Positions 7,854 through 16,641 of a DNA stretch of 64,000 bases are shown one piece after another. Position 1 is the first letter of the stretch. Every line of letters begins with the position of its first letter. The position numbers and the translations under genes were made by a program. Origin of the DNA: an uncultured Bacteroidaceae bacterium (lineage in GTDB: Bacteria; Bacteroidota; Bacteroidia; Bacteroidales; Bacteroidaceae); contig CALUJL010000029.1 in assembly GCA_944320955.1 (NCBI GenBank), positions 1 to 64,000 of the forward strand, written 5' to 3'. The notes under the pieces were generated by a model. It had not been told where the DNA came from. It saw only the letters and a list, made by a program, of their open reading frames with translations, and made no database searches.

Positions 7854-8720
7854 TTAGTAGGCGGTGTCCTCGTAGCGGTAGAGATACCACTCGCCATTGC
7901 TCCCTTTCCGGAAATAGAGTGTCTTGAAGAAAGCCCCGTCCATGGCTTTGATGGACATGATTTTCAGTGTCGAGGCGGCTACTTGGGCCGCGTCGGGCTT
8001 GCCGTAGACCACGTTGGTGAACTTCCCCGCGGGCATGGGCACTTGCCAGGCCAGCCATTGCTCTACGTTGAGCTTGAAGTGTTCCGTGCTGAATCCGGCG
8101 TCGTCGTCGGTGAAGTTGGTGACGAAGTCTATCGGATTTCTCACGTGCTGCTTCTGGAAGTCGATGTCGGTGGCAAACTTCTTGTAGAATTCGAGGAAGT
8201 CCCCGTTCGGGTTGTCCTTGAGCGAGGTCTCGCGGAGGCTGTCCAGATACCACGCCCCCTGCCCGTTGCGGCGGAAGTGGTAGGCACTGATGAGGTCCTT
8301 GTCCGGATAAATCCATTCGAAGCTGCCCTCGGCCAGGTCCGTGTGGGTGGGCAGGTCCAGGTCGGCTTCTGCATTGGAGATCACCGTGTACAGCTCTTCG
8401 CCGCCGAACAAGGTGGTCATTTTCCAATCCTTCTCTGCCACGTAGGTTTTCTCTCCGTTTTTCCCTATGTGGGGCAGGGGGAAGCGCGTGCGTTTCCACT
8501 GCAGGGCCGAGTCGGAGATGTAGGCCAGCAGGAAATCGTCGAACACGATGTCCGCCTTTCCGGCTTTCTCCGTCCGATATTCAGTGCAGGTATCGCCCGG
8601 GGCTACTTCCGCTGCCGGCGTTTCCCGGTCCGTCTTTTTCTCATCTGCCCGGCACGAGGCCAGGAGGAGAAGTGACGCGGTGCAGAAGAAGAGCAGTGTA
8701 TGGTTCAGGCTTTGTGACAT
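7854..8720 (-). CDS. DUF4348-like lipoprotein
   Basis: A 288-residue exported lipoprotein. A hydrophobic signal segment ends in the lipobox LLASC at about residues 18-22 from the ATG at 8720, followed by a charged linker. The body (IVFDDFLLAYISDSALQWKRTRFPLPHIG, with later YVAEKDWKMTTLFGG) matches my memory of the Bacteroidales family DUF4348, whose function is unknown. Two nearby in-frame ATGs (8720 and 8726) both allow the signal peptide. It lies between the DUF3127 gene and murB on the same strand, so it may be co-expressed with cell-wall synthesis. The family assignment is from recognition only. Confidence 0.65.
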   Translation of the reverse strand: MSQSLNHTLLFFCTASLLLLASCRADEKKTDRETPAAEVAPGDTCTEYRTEKAGKADIVFDDFLLAYISDSALQWKRTRFPLPHIGKNGEKTYVAEKDWKMTTLFGGEELYTVISNAEADLDLPTHTDLAEGSFEWIYPDKDLISAYHFRRNGQGAWYLDSLRETSLKDNPNGDFLEFYKKFATDIDFQKQHVRNPIDFVTNFTDDDAGFSTEHFKLNVEQWLAWQVPMPAGKFTNVVYGKPDAAQVAASTLKIMSIKAMDGAFFKTLYFRKGSNGEWYLYRYEDTAY

Positions 8721-8772
8721 GGTCATGAGGTATGCGACAAGCGAATCGGGCAAATTTGCCGTGTACCCGGAG

Positions 8773-9174
8773 TCAGAACGGCAGGTCGTCGTCCGAGTTT
8801 CCCGTGGCGCTGAAGTCCGGGGTGGCCACAGGCGCGGGCGGGAAAGGAGCCGGCGCGCCGGCAGGTGCGGCTGCGGGTGTGGCGGAGGGTGCGGCCTGAG
8901 GTGCGTTGCGGTCTATCTTCCAGGCGCGGATGTCGTTGTACCAGCGGCCGTTGTACTCGCGGGCGTCGATGTCGAAGGATACGGTGATGAGTTCTCCGTC
9001 CTGTATATTGAATTGATCGATGCGGTCGCCCCACAGGTTGAAGCAGAGACGGTGGGGGTATTGCTCGTTTACGGTCTCGATCACATACTCCTGTTTTTTC
9101 CAATCCTTGCCGTTCCGGTTGCTTGTCCCGCTCTGCAAGGGGAGCACGGCTATTACTTTTCCTGTCAGTTCCAT
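8773..9174 (-). CDS. DUF3127 OB-fold-like protein with an SSB-type acidic tail
   Basis: A 133-residue protein. Residues 1-92 are the DUF3127 domain (start MELTGKVIAVLPLQSGTS, with WKKQEYVIET, CFNLWGDRIDQF and WYNDIRAWKI). Its pattern resembles a compact OB fold of the single-stranded-DNA-binding type. A disordered linker rich in Ala and Pro (about 93-120) follows, and the protein ends NSDDDLPF. That tip closely resembles the DDDIPF hook by which bacterial SSB proteins recruit partners. A nucleic-acid-binding role is inferred. It is the first gene of the leftward unit, reading away from mdh. Confidence 0.85.
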   Translation of the reverse strand: MELTGKVIAVLPLQSGTSNRNGKDWKKQEYVIETVNEQYPHRLCFNLWGDRIDQFNIQDGELITVSFDIDAREYNGRWYNDIRAWKIDRNAPQAAPSATPAAAPAGAPAPFPPAPVATPDFSATGNSDDDLPF

Positions 9175-9213
9175 ATCGTACGTTTATTTTCGTGTGCTTT
9201 GACTAAATCGCTG

Positions 9214-9221
9214 CGAAAGTA
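9214..9221 (-). promoter_or_regulatory. possible -7 element for the DUF3127 gene
   Basis: On the minus strand the sequence is TACTTTCG, one mismatch from TAnnTTTG, 40 bases before the ATG at 9174. Confidence 0.4.
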
Positions 9222-9339
9222 CGACATTTTTGCGATTCGGAACACTTTTTTCCCCGTTTTTTGCACCGCGTCTCTTTTGCTCCGCGCAGTTTCCGGCAGA
9301 GGGGCGCCGGTGCGGTTTAGCCTTTCCGCCGGGGGCGCC

Positions 9340-9452
9340 GGGGAAAAGTCCTGCATGGATCCGGAAAAAGCGCTTGGGGGTTTCGGGGAAAGCGCTGCAT
9401 GTTTCTGGGAAAAGCGGCAGCGCTTTTCCCGGAATGCGGCAGCGCTTCCCGG
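9340..9452. repeat. 22-bp-lattice repeat array A (five units)
   Basis: This lies in the 448-base gap between the divergent DUF3127 and mdh genes. Successive unit centres fall near 9353, 9375, 9397, 9417 and 9439. The fourth unit forms a perfect hairpin: GGGAAAAGCG (9407-9416), a GCAG loop, and CGCTTTTCCC (9421-9430). The other units are weaker copies (CTGCA or GCTT cores flanked by GGAAAA). No gene was found in the rest of the gap, which otherwise holds only the two promoters. Confidence 0.85.
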
Positions 9453-9570
9453 TGCGGGGCACGGGCCCGTTTGTTATGGCTCCGCCACTTGGGCCGCATC
9501 CCGCCCCGGCATCCTTTTCCCCTTTCAGCTTATTTAACCCGTTTCCCTTTCTTCATTTTGGGAATTCAGC

Positions 9571-9578
9571 TAATTTTG
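9571..9578 (+). promoter_or_regulatory. -7 promoter element of mdh
   Basis: TAATTTTG is a perfect TAnnTTTG match, 45 bases before the mdh ATG. Confidence 0.7.
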
Positions 9579-9622
9579 TCGGCGAAAAAATGAAGTCAAC
9601 ATTCTAAAAACAATTTGCACGT

Positions 9623-10624
9623 ATGAAATTCTTGACTGAAGAAAAACTGACAATCGTTGGCGCAGCCGGTATGATTGGCTCGAACATGGCGCAAACCGCT
9701 GCCATGATGTCCCTAACCCCGAACATCTGTCTCTACGATCCCTTTGCCCCCGCTTTGGAAGGCGTGGCAGAAGAGATGTTCCACTGCTCGTTTGAGGGCG
9801 TGAACTTCACCTTCACCTCCGACGTGAAAGAAGCCCTGACCGGCGCGAAGTACGTGATTTCTTCCGGTGGCGCAGCCCGCAAGGCCGGCATGACCCGCGA
9901 AGACCTGCTGAAAGGCAACGCCGCCATCGCAGAAGAGTTAGGTAAGAATATCAAAGCATATTGCCCCGACGTAAAACACGTGGTAGTAATCTTTAACCCG
10001 GCCGACATTACCGGCCTGATCACGCTGCTCTACAGCGGTTTGAAGCCCTCCCAGGTGAGCACCCTTGCCGCCCTCGACAGCACCCGCCTGCAGAGCGCGC
10101 TGGCCAAGCACTTCGGTGTGCCCCAGAGCAAGGTGACGAACTGCCGCACCTACGGCGGCCACGGCGAGCAGATGGCCGTGTTTGCCTCCACCGCGCAGGT
10201 AGACGGCAAGCCCCTGCTGGAACTTATCGGCACGCCCGCCCTGACCAACGAGCAGTGGGCCGAGATGAAACAGGCAGTCATCAAGGGCGGCGCCAACATC
10301 ATCAACCTCCGCGGCCGTTCCTCCTTCCAGAGCCCGTCTTATGTGTCGGTAGAAATGATTCGCGCAGCCATGGGCGGCGAGCCTTTCAACTGGCCTGCCG
10401 GACGTTACTGCTCGTTTGAGGGCTTCGACCACATCATGATGGCCATGGAAGTGACCATCACGAAGAACGGAAGTGCCTACGAGGAAGTGACCGGAACGCC
10501 CGAGGAAATGGAAGAACTCAAGAAGAGCTACGGCCACCTCTGCGCCCTGCGCGACGAAGTGATTGCCATGGGCGTGCTGCCTCCCATCTCCGAGTGGAAC
10601 AAGCTGAACCCGAACATCAAGTAA
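9623..10624 (+). CDS. mdh: malate dehydrogenase
   Basis: A 333-residue NAD-dependent dehydrogenase of the lactate/malate family. The Rossmann motif is LTIVGAAGMIGSNMAQTAAM, and ISSGGAARKAGMTREDLLKGN corresponds to the substrate/NAD loop. VVIFNPADITGLI, then LDSTRLQSALA and the catalytic-histidine region TYGGHGEQM follow. It interconverts malate and oxaloacetate, in Bacteroidales mostly in the reductive branch toward succinate and propionate. The family is unusual in being close to the Bacteroides-type enzyme rather than classical Mdh. It is flanked by its own promoter and terminator, so it is monocistronic. Confidence 0.92.
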   Translation: MKFLTEEKLTIVGAAGMIGSNMAQTAAMMSLTPNICLYDPFAPALEGVAEEMFHCSFEGVNFTFTSDVKEALTGAKYVISSGGAARKAGMTREDLLKGNAAIAEELGKNIKAYCPDVKHVVVIFNPADITGLITLLYSGLKPSQVSTLAALDSTRLQSALAKHFGVPQSKVTNCRTYGGHGEQMAVFASTAQVDGKPLLELIGTPALTNEQWAEMKQAVIKGGANIINLRGRSSFQSPSYVSVEMIRAAMGGEPFNWPAGRYCSFEGFDHIMMAMEVTITKNGSAYEEVTGTPEEMEELKKSYGHLCALRDEVIAMGVLPPISEWNKLNPNIK

Positions 10625-10657
10625 GGGATAGCCGGTATTTCTTAAATAGAATAAGGA

Positions 10658-10693
10658 GGAGATTCTCATCGCAGGATGGGAATCTCCTTTTTT
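10658..10693 (+). terminator. Rho-independent terminator after mdh
   Basis: GGAGATTCTCATC (10658-10670) pairs with GATGGGAATCTCC (10675-10687), with one G-T wobble, followed by six T residues. Confidence 0.9.
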
Positions 10694-10801
10694 CTTGCCC
10701 GGGATGAGGGAAAAGCGAAGTATGGGATATGATTCTCCCCTATCCGGCGAAGCGCGGGAAGCAGATATTTGCGTATTTTGCCGCAACAAAATAATACACT
10801 C

Positions 10802-12669
10802 ATGAAGCAACGCGAGCAAAACCAGACGCCCAAGAAGGAGAATACCTACACGACTCTCCTTTGGTGCATCCTGATCGTCATCTTGCTGAACTGGCTGATT
10901 TTCCCCGGTTTGCAGAACAACGGATTATTCCGGCAGACTATACCGCCTTTATCGGGAAGGTGGACAGCGGGCTGGTGAAGGAGGTTTGCATCGAGAACAA
11001 CCGCATCTATTTCGAAACGGAAGAGGACGGGAAAACCCTTGCCTACCAGACTGGAGCAACCCGGGACGACCGCTTGGTGGACCGCCTGCTGAATGCCAAG
11101 AGCCCCAACCCGGGCGGAAAAATCTCCTTTAGCCAAATAGCCCCGAAGGAGAACTCCCCGGTGCTCAACTTCTTCCTGTTGTGGATTTTGCCCGGCCTGA
11201 TATTCTACTTCATCTGGCGCCAGGCGGGCAAGAGCCTCCAGTCGCGGCTGGGAGCGGGAGGAAACTTTATGTCGTTCGGCAGCAGCGGGGCGAAAATCTA
11301 TGCCGAGTCGGACATAAAGGCCACATTTGCCGACGTGGCGGGGCAGGACGAAGCCAAGGAAATGCTGAAGGAAATAGTGGACTTCCTGCACAATCCCGCC
11401 CGCTATGCCGAGATCGGGGCCTCGCTTCCCAAAGGTGCTTTGCTCGTGGGGCCTCCGGGAACCGGGAAAACGCTCATTGCCCGCGCGCTGGCCGGGGAAG
11501 CCAGAGTCCCGTTTTTCGCCATTTCGGGCTCGGAGTTTGTGCAGATGTTTGTCGGCATGGGAGCGGCCAAAGTGCGCGATCTCTTTAAGCAAGCTGGCGA
11601 AAAGGCCCCCTGCATCATCTTTATCGACGAGATAGACGCCATCGGGAAGCGGCGCGAAACCGGAATGGGCGGCAACGACGAGCGGGAACAGACGCTCAAT
11701 CAGCTGCTCACCGAGATGGACGGTTTCGACGGGCGCAAGGGTGTCGTGATTCTGGCCGCTACCAACCGGCCGGAAAGCCTCGACAAGGCACTGCTGCGCC
11801 CCGGGCGTTTCGACCGCCGCGTGCAGATGGAGTTGCCCGATCTGGAAGGCCGGAAGGCGATACTTGCCGTACATCTGAAGAAAGTGAAGCACGAGGAAGC
11901 GGTGGACATCGGTATCGTTGCCCGGGCTACGGCAGGCTCTTCCGGTGCGGAGCTGGCCAATATTGTCAATGAGGCAGCCCTGCGTGCCGTCCGCATGGAG
12001 CGCAAGGCGGTCACTACGGCCGACCTGGAAGAAAGCGTGGAGACGGTTCTTGCCGGCGCGCAGAAGAAAAACAAGATACTCTCCTCCGCAGAGAAGAAAA
12101 TCGTGGCCTACCATGAGATCGGGCACGCCCTGGTTGCCGCAATGCAGACGCACTCTGCGCCGGTTCATAAGATTACGATTATCCCGCGCACTTCGGGAGC
12201 GCTGGGTTATACGCTGCAGGTGGACAGCGGGGAGCGGCTGTTGCAGACAAAGGAAGACTTGTTTAACCGCATTGTTACCCTGACAGGCGGGCGTTCGGCA
12301 GAGGAACTCATGTGCGGCACCGTGACAACCGGTGCTTCCAACGACATAGAGCAGGCTACACGCCTGGCGCGGGCCATGGTGACACGCTACGGAATGAGCG
12401 GAAAGTACGACATGATGGAGCTGGAGACGGTAAGCAATCCCTATCTGGGCGGCGACAGTTCGCTTACTTGCGCGCCGGAGACGGTGGCAGATGTGGATGC
12501 GGAAGTGCTGCAAATCATTAAGGCGGCCCACGAGAAGGCCAAGGGCATTATTGCTGAGAATAAGGAGGTAATGCACCGGGCCGCCTCGTTCTTGATGGAA
12601 AGGGAGACCATTACCGGCGAGGAGTTTATGCAGATTGTCCGGGAAGTCGGGAAGCCCGGGGCAAAATGA
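10802..12669 (+). CDS. ftsH: ATP-dependent zinc metalloprotease FtsH, with an apparent -1 frameshift
   Basis: A membrane-bound AAA+ protease of about 622 residues if the two frames are joined. Frame one (from ATG 10802) gives a basic N-terminus and the first membrane helix, [17 protein letters not shown]. The rest is read one frame back and gives the periplasmic region, a second helix ([15 protein letters not shown]), Walker A GPPGTGKT, Walker [12 protein letters not shown], the second region of homology and the zinc-protease motif HEIGH. The switch falls at or near the run TTTTCCCC at 10899-10906. Joining there gives [19 protein letters not shown], which reads as normal FtsH. It is either a real mutation, a sequencing error in a homopolymer, or slippage. 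Confidence 0.85.
10899..10906 (+). other. candidate -1 slip site or single-base deletion in ftsH
   Basis: In the first reading frame the heptamer T TTC CCC fits the X XXY YYZ slip pattern, and both tRNAs could re-pair after stepping back one base (TTT, CCC). Continuing without slipping gives a stop at 10976-10978. A single missing T or C in the T4C4 run would produce the same frame change. Confidence 0.6.
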
Positions 12670-12773
12670 GGCTCCTCTTTTCCTCAAAACCGGTATCCCG
12701 CGTTTCTTCGTGATGGCAGCCTGCCTCTGAGGAATTGCTCCTCCCTCTTTTTCCCGGAGAGGCGGAAACGAAA

Positions 12774-12806
12774 AACAGCCCGGCATCGCTGTCGGGCTGT
12801 TCTGCA
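12774..12806 (-). terminator. terminator of the 33-codon gene (possibly bidirectional)
   Basis: AACAGCCCG (12774-12782) pairs with CGGGCTGTT (12793-12801). On the minus strand the stem runs into TTTTT and CG, a proper U-tract. On the plus strand only CTGCATTT follows, so it is weaker there for ftsH. Confidence 0.75.
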
Positions 12807-12847
12807 TTTAAAAGGTTAGTAACTCGATTCTGATTAAAAATGGCTCC

Positions 12848-12949
12848 TTAGAGCGACGAACTGTTCGTTGCGGTGAAGCCATACAAGCGCAAGATGTTAT
12901 CCTCGATCTTGTGCATGTTTTCTTTGAAAACTGATTCAATCTTTCTCAT
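12848..12949 (-). CDS. 33-residue small protein with its own promoter and terminator
   Basis: The minus-strand frame from ATG 12949 to TAA at 12848-12850 encodes 33 residues: MRKIESVFKENMHKIED, then NILRLYGFTATNSSSL. The first half is an amphipathic, charged helix; the tail is Ser/Thr-rich. It has no signal peptide and no membrane segment. Support comes from context: a perfect TAnnTTTG box 31 bases upstream and a hairpin with a U-tract 42 bases downstream, in an otherwise non-coding gap between ftsH and mfd. I do not recognise a family. A regulatory RNA carrying a chance frame is the alternative. Confidence 0.6.
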   Translation of the reverse strand: MRKIESVFKENMHKIEDNILRLYGFTATNSSSL

Positions 12950-12979
12950 AGCTAATACCTATTTTTATGTTTTGCAGCA

Positions 12980-12987
12980 CAAATATA
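12980..12987 (-). promoter_or_regulatory. -7 promoter element of the 33-codon gene
   Basis: The minus strand reads TATATTTG, an exact TAnnTTTG match, followed by a 30-base A/T-rich leader up to the ATG at 12949. Confidence 0.7.
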
Positions 12988-13075
12988 GGGGGTTTCTTCG
13001 GTAGGTTGTATCAGTTTGCCCTTAGATTTAACGTTTATTTTATGCTGCGCGACACAAAATCGGGCGTATTTCTTT

Positions 13076-16000
13076 TCATTTCTGTTGCAGCAGCGTGTTG
13101 TAAATCCGTGTCAGGATGAGTTTTGCCTCTGCCACGGAGGGGACCCCGATGTGGCGCAGGCTGCGCTTCCCGCCGCCCTCGCGCAGGGAGCACAGCTTCG
13201 GATGGGACTGGACGTAGGAGAGGATTGCGCCGAAAGTGTCGCTCTGATAATAATTGGAGGCATCGGGGCGGCTTACGAAGTACAGCCACATCTGCCCGTT
13301 CTTGAGCAGAATGCGCTCGATGCCGAGGCGGCAGGCCAGCCGGCGCAGGGGGACGATGCCCATAAGTTCCTCGCCTTCGGGCGGAACAGGGCCGAACCGG
13401 TCTTCCAGCCGAAGACGAAAGTCGGAAAGTTCCTTGTCCGTGTGCAGATTGTCCAGCTCGCGGTAGAGAAGCATGCGCTCGCTGCTTCCGGGGATGTAGC
13501 TCTCCGGGAAAAGCAACTCCAGGTCGCTGTCCACCGTGCACTCGTCCACGAAATCCGTGCCGCCGCTTTCTTCCGAATGGTCCGGCGCATACAAGTCGGC
13601 GAACTCGTCGGTTTTCAGTTCGTGCACGGCTTGCGTGAGAATCTTCTGGTAAGTTTCGTAACCTACGTCGGCAATGAAGCCGCTCTGCTCCGACCCCAGG
13701 AGGTTTCCGGCTCCGCGGATGTCGAGGTCCTGCAGGGCTATGTGGAATCCGCTGCCCAGGTCGCTGAATTCTTCCAGTGCCTGCAGCCGCCGCCGGCTTT
13801 CGTCGGGCAGGTCGGAGAGGGGCGGCGCCAGCAGATAGCAGAAGGCCTTGCGGTTGCTCCGCCCTACGCGCCCGCGGAGCTGGTGCAGGTCGCTGAGCCC
13901 GAAGTTCTGCGCCTGGTCGATAATGATGGTGTTCACGTTGGAAATGTCGATGCCGTTTTCTATAATGGAGGTGGCCAGGAGGATATCGAAGTCGTCGTTT
14001 ACGAAATCGAGGATGACCTTTTCCAGCACTTTGGGCTCCATTTGCCCGTGGGCTATGCCGATGCGGGCGTCGGGCACGAGGCGGCGGAGGCGTGCGGCCA
14101 GCTCTTCCATGTCGCGGACACGGTTGTGTACGAAGAAGACCTGGCCGCCGCGGCTCATTTCGAAGCCGATGGCATCGGCTATGAGCGCGTCGTCGAACGT
14201 GTGTATCTCGGTTTGTATCGGATAGCGGTTGGGCGGCGGCGTATTGATGACCGAGAGGTCGCGGGCTCCCATGAGGGAAAACTGGAGCGTGCGGGGGATG
14301 GGCGTGGCGCTCAGCGTGAGTGTGTCCACATTGACGCGCAGCTGGCGGAGTTTCTCCTTCACGCTGACGCCGAACTTCTGCTCCTCGTCGATGATGAGCA
14401 GCCCCAGGTCCTTGAAATGCACGCGCGATCCGATGAGGGCGTGCGTGCCTACGAGGATTTGTATCTCCCCCGCGGCCAGGTCCTTGAGCAGGAGGTTGGT
14501 CTCGCGTGCGGTGCGCCCGCGGCTCAGGTAGTCCACCCGGCAGGGGAAGTCCTTCAGCCGCTGGCTGAAAGTCTTGTAGTGCTGGAGGGCGAGCACCGTG
14601 GTGGGCACCAGCACGGCTACCTGCTTCCCGTCGGTCGCTGCCTTGAAGGCGGCGCGTACCGCTACTTCCGTCTTTCCGAAGCCTACGTCGCCGCAGATGA
14701 GACGGTCCATGGGAGTGGAGCTTTCCATGTCGTGTTTTATGGCTTGCGTGGCCTTGAGTTGGTCGGGAGTGTCTTCGTAGATGAAAGAAGCCTCCAGTTC
14801 GTGCTGCAGGAAGCTGTCGGGGCTGAAGGCAAATCCCCGGCTTTCCTTGCGTTGGGCGTAGAGGCGGATGAGGTCGCGGGCTATGTCTTTTATCTTTTTC
14901 TTCGTCCGCTCCTTCATTTTCTCCCATGCGCCGGTTCCCAACTTGCTGACGTGGGGCGGCTCGCCCTCGCGCCCTTTGAATTTGGAGAGCTTGTGGAGCG
15001 AATGGATGGAGACGAACACTACGTCGTCGCCCTGATAAACCAGCTTGATGGCCTCCTGCGTGGCCCCTCCGGGCACGGGCAGGCGCACCAGACCGGCAAA
15101 GCGGCCTATGCCGTGGTCTATGTGTGTCACGTAGTCGCCTATGCGGAACGATTGTATTTCCTTCAGCGTCAGGGCGGCTTTGCCCGTGCGGGCCTTGTCG
15201 CTGCGCAGGGTGTATTTGTGGAAGCGGTCGAAGAGTTGGTGGTCGGTGAAGAAGCATTTCTTCAGTGTCTCGTCGTAAAATCCTTCGTGCAGCGTATATC
15301 CCAGCGATTCGAGCGGCAGGGGGTCGCCTTTGTCTTCAAAAATGTTACGGATGCGCTCGGCCTGTTTCGGACTGTCGGTGCATATATATATAATGTAGCC
15401 CTCGTCCAGGAAAGAGTGGAAGGACTCGCCGGCCAAGTCGAAGTTCTTATGGAAAAGGGGCTGGGGATGGCAGTGGAAAGACAGCTCGGTCCCGACGTCG
15501 GCCGAGGCACGCGGGCCGAACTCGTAGCGCGTGAACCGCTGCAGGGCTGCGGTCCATACCGCCTCGGGCACCAGGACTTTCCTCATGCTGCCCCCGGCTT
15601 CCGCCTCTTTTCCTTCGGCGGCTTCCGCGAGGGTGGCCTGCGGGGCAAAGGATTCCTGCATGAGTTTGCGTACCTGCCCGCAGAGCGTCTCGCAGTTCTT
15701 CATGCCGACTATCGTATCGGCCGGCAGGAAATCCCACAGGCTGGCGGCGGTCGCGGAAGACTCCTTCGACAACTCCGGAATGACGGCTATCTCCTCCAGC
15801 GCCCCGCGCGAGAGTTGCGTCTCGACCTCGAAGGTGCGTATGCTTTCTATCTCGTTGCCGAAGAAATCCATGCGGTAGGGATATTCCGAGGAGAAGGAGA
15901 AGATGTCGAGTATGCTGCCGCGGATGGCAAACTGGCCGGGTTCGTAGACGTAGTCTTCGCGGCGGAATCCCAGCTTGGAGAGCCGCCCGGAGAGTTCCGT

Positions 16001-16462
16001 CAGGTCGCAGTTTTGCCCTTTGGCCAGCCGGATTGTATTTTCGTCCAGCTGCCGGCGCGAGACTACCTGCTCGCACACGGCTTCGGGGAAGGAGACCACG
16101 ATGAGCGGCTTGCCCTCGTCCTGCAGGCGTGCCAGCACTTCGGTGCGGAGTATCTCGTTGGCGGCGTCGCGCTGCCCGTAGCGGATGGCGCGGCGGTAGG
16201 ACGATGGGAAGTAGGCCACTTGCGCTTCTCCCTGCATCTGCACCAGGTCGTGATAGAAGTAGCCCGCCTCTTCGGCATCGTCCAGCAGGTAGAGCAGCGT
16301 GCGCCCCAGCCGGGCGAAGAGGGCGGAGGCCACGACGGCGGATGCCGAGGCGCAAAGCCCCCCGGCATGGCAGGGGGCCGCGTGGGGAGCGGAGAGGATT
16401 TTGGCTAATGCCTGGAGAGAAGGGTGGCGGGTATAGGACTCTTGTAAATCGGATGCGTGCAT
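13076..16462 (-). CDS. mfd: transcription-repair coupling factor
   Basis: A 1128-residue Mfd of near-normal length. The N-terminal third is the UvrB-like UvrA-binding module. The RNA-polymerase-interaction region lies around residue 440-500 (IGDYVTHIDHGIGRFAGLV). The RecG-like translocase follows, with Walker A CGDVGFGKTEVAVRAAF, the DEEQ box LLIIDEEQKFGV and TLSATPIPRTLQ. The TRCF C-terminal domain closes the protein. It removes RNA polymerase stalled at lesions and recruits UvrA, which is also in this window. The start at 16462 gives the usual N-terminus. The promoter at 16557 places repeat array B in its 5' leader. Confidence 0.95.
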   Translation of the reverse strand: MHASDLQESYTRHPSLQALAKILSAPHAAPCHAGGLCASASAVVASALFARLGRTLLYLLDDAEEAGYFYHDLVQMQGEAQVAYFPSSYRRAIRYGQRDAANEILRTEVLARLQDEGKPLIVVSFPEAVCEQVVSRRQLDENTIRLAKGQNCDLTELSGRLSKLGFRREDYVYEPGQFAIRGSILDIFSFSSEYPYRMDFFGNEIESIRTFEVETQLSRGALEEIAVIPELSKESSATAASLWDFLPADTIVGMKNCETLCGQVRKLMQESFAPQATLAEAAEGKEAEAGGSMRKVLVPEAVWTAALQRFTRYEFGPRASADVGTELSFHCHPQPLFHKNFDLAGESFHSFLDEGYIIYICTDSPKQAERIRNIFEDKGDPLPLESLGYTLHEGFYDETLKKCFFTDHQLFDRFHKYTLRSDKARTGKAALTLKEIQSFRIGDYVTHIDHGIGRFAGLVRLPVPGGATQEAIKLVYQGDDVVFVSIHSLHKLSKFKGREGEPPHVSKLGTGAWEKMKERTKKKIKDIARDLIRLYAQRKESRGFAFSPDSFLQHELEASFIYEDTPDQLKATQAIKHDMESSTPMDRLICGDVGFGKTEVAVRAAFKAATDGKQVAVLVPTTVLALQHYKTFSQRLKDFPCRVDYLSRGRTARETNLLLKDLAAGEIQILVGTHALIGSRVHFKDLGLLIIDEEQKFGVSVKEKLRQLRVNVDTLTLSATPIPRTLQFSLMGARDLSVINTPPPNRYPIQTEIHTFDDALIADAIGFEMSRGGQVFFVHNRVRDMEELAARLRRLVPDARIGIAHGQMEPKVLEKVILDFVNDDFDILLATSIIENGIDISNVNTIIIDQAQNFGLSDLHQLRGRVGRSNRKAFCYLLAPPLSDLPDESRRRLQALEEFSDLGSGFHIALQDLDIRGAGNLLGSEQSGFIADVGYETYQKILTQAVHELKTDEFADLYAPDHSEESGGTDFVDECTVDSDLELLFPESYIPGSSERMLLYRELDNLHTDKELSDFRLRLEDRFGPVPPEGEELMGIVPLRRLACRLGIERILLKNGQMWLYFVSRPDASNYYQSDTFGAILSYVQSHPKLCSLREGGGKRSLRHIGVPSVAEAKLILTRIYNTLLQQK

Positions 16463-16465
16463 AGA

Positions 16466-16545
16466 TGGAAAAAGATGCAGCCCTTTTTCCGAAAACCGCT
16501 GCCGCTTTTTCCGGAAAGTGGCAGGGGAAATCGAAAAAGGGGGCT
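16466..16545. repeat. 22-bp-lattice repeat array B (about three units)
   Basis: It lies immediately upstream of the mfd start. Unit centres fall near 16477, 16501 and 16521 (AAAGATGCAGCCCTTTTTCC, then CCGCTGCCGCTTTTTCCGG, then AAAGTGGCAGGGG). It sits between the mfd ATG and its -7 box, so it should be transcribed as the mfd leader. Confidence 0.8.
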
Positions 16546-16556
16546 TTAATTCTGCG

Positions 16557-16564
16557 CAAAAATA
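16557..16564 (-). promoter_or_regulatory. -7 promoter element of mfd
   Basis: The minus strand reads TATTTTTG, an exact TAnnTTTG match, about 95 bases before the mfd ATG. Confidence 0.65.
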
Positions 16565-16607
16565 GTAAAAAACGGACGATTCCTTTCTGCTTGCAGGCGA
16601 AAAACAG

Positions 16608-16615
16608 TACTTTTG
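16608..16615 (+). promoter_or_regulatory. -7 promoter element of the glycosyltransferase-pyrC unit
   Basis: TACTTTTG is an exact TAnnTTTG match, 27 bases before the ATG at 16642 and divergent from the mfd promoter. Confidence 0.7.
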
Positions 16616-16641
16616 CGCCTAATCATCATTGCGATTTTCCC

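Noticed and set aside
9340..9452. CRISPR-like array in the repeat clusters
   Set aside because: Units are contiguous with no unique spacers, are only about 22 bp long and vary in sequence; no cas gene is nearby.
13016..16408. 1130-codon open frame on the plus strand, opposite mfd
   Set aside because: It lies entirely antisense to Mfd, which has clear motifs. Long antisense frames are expected in GC-rich codon usage, and the product has no recognisable domains.
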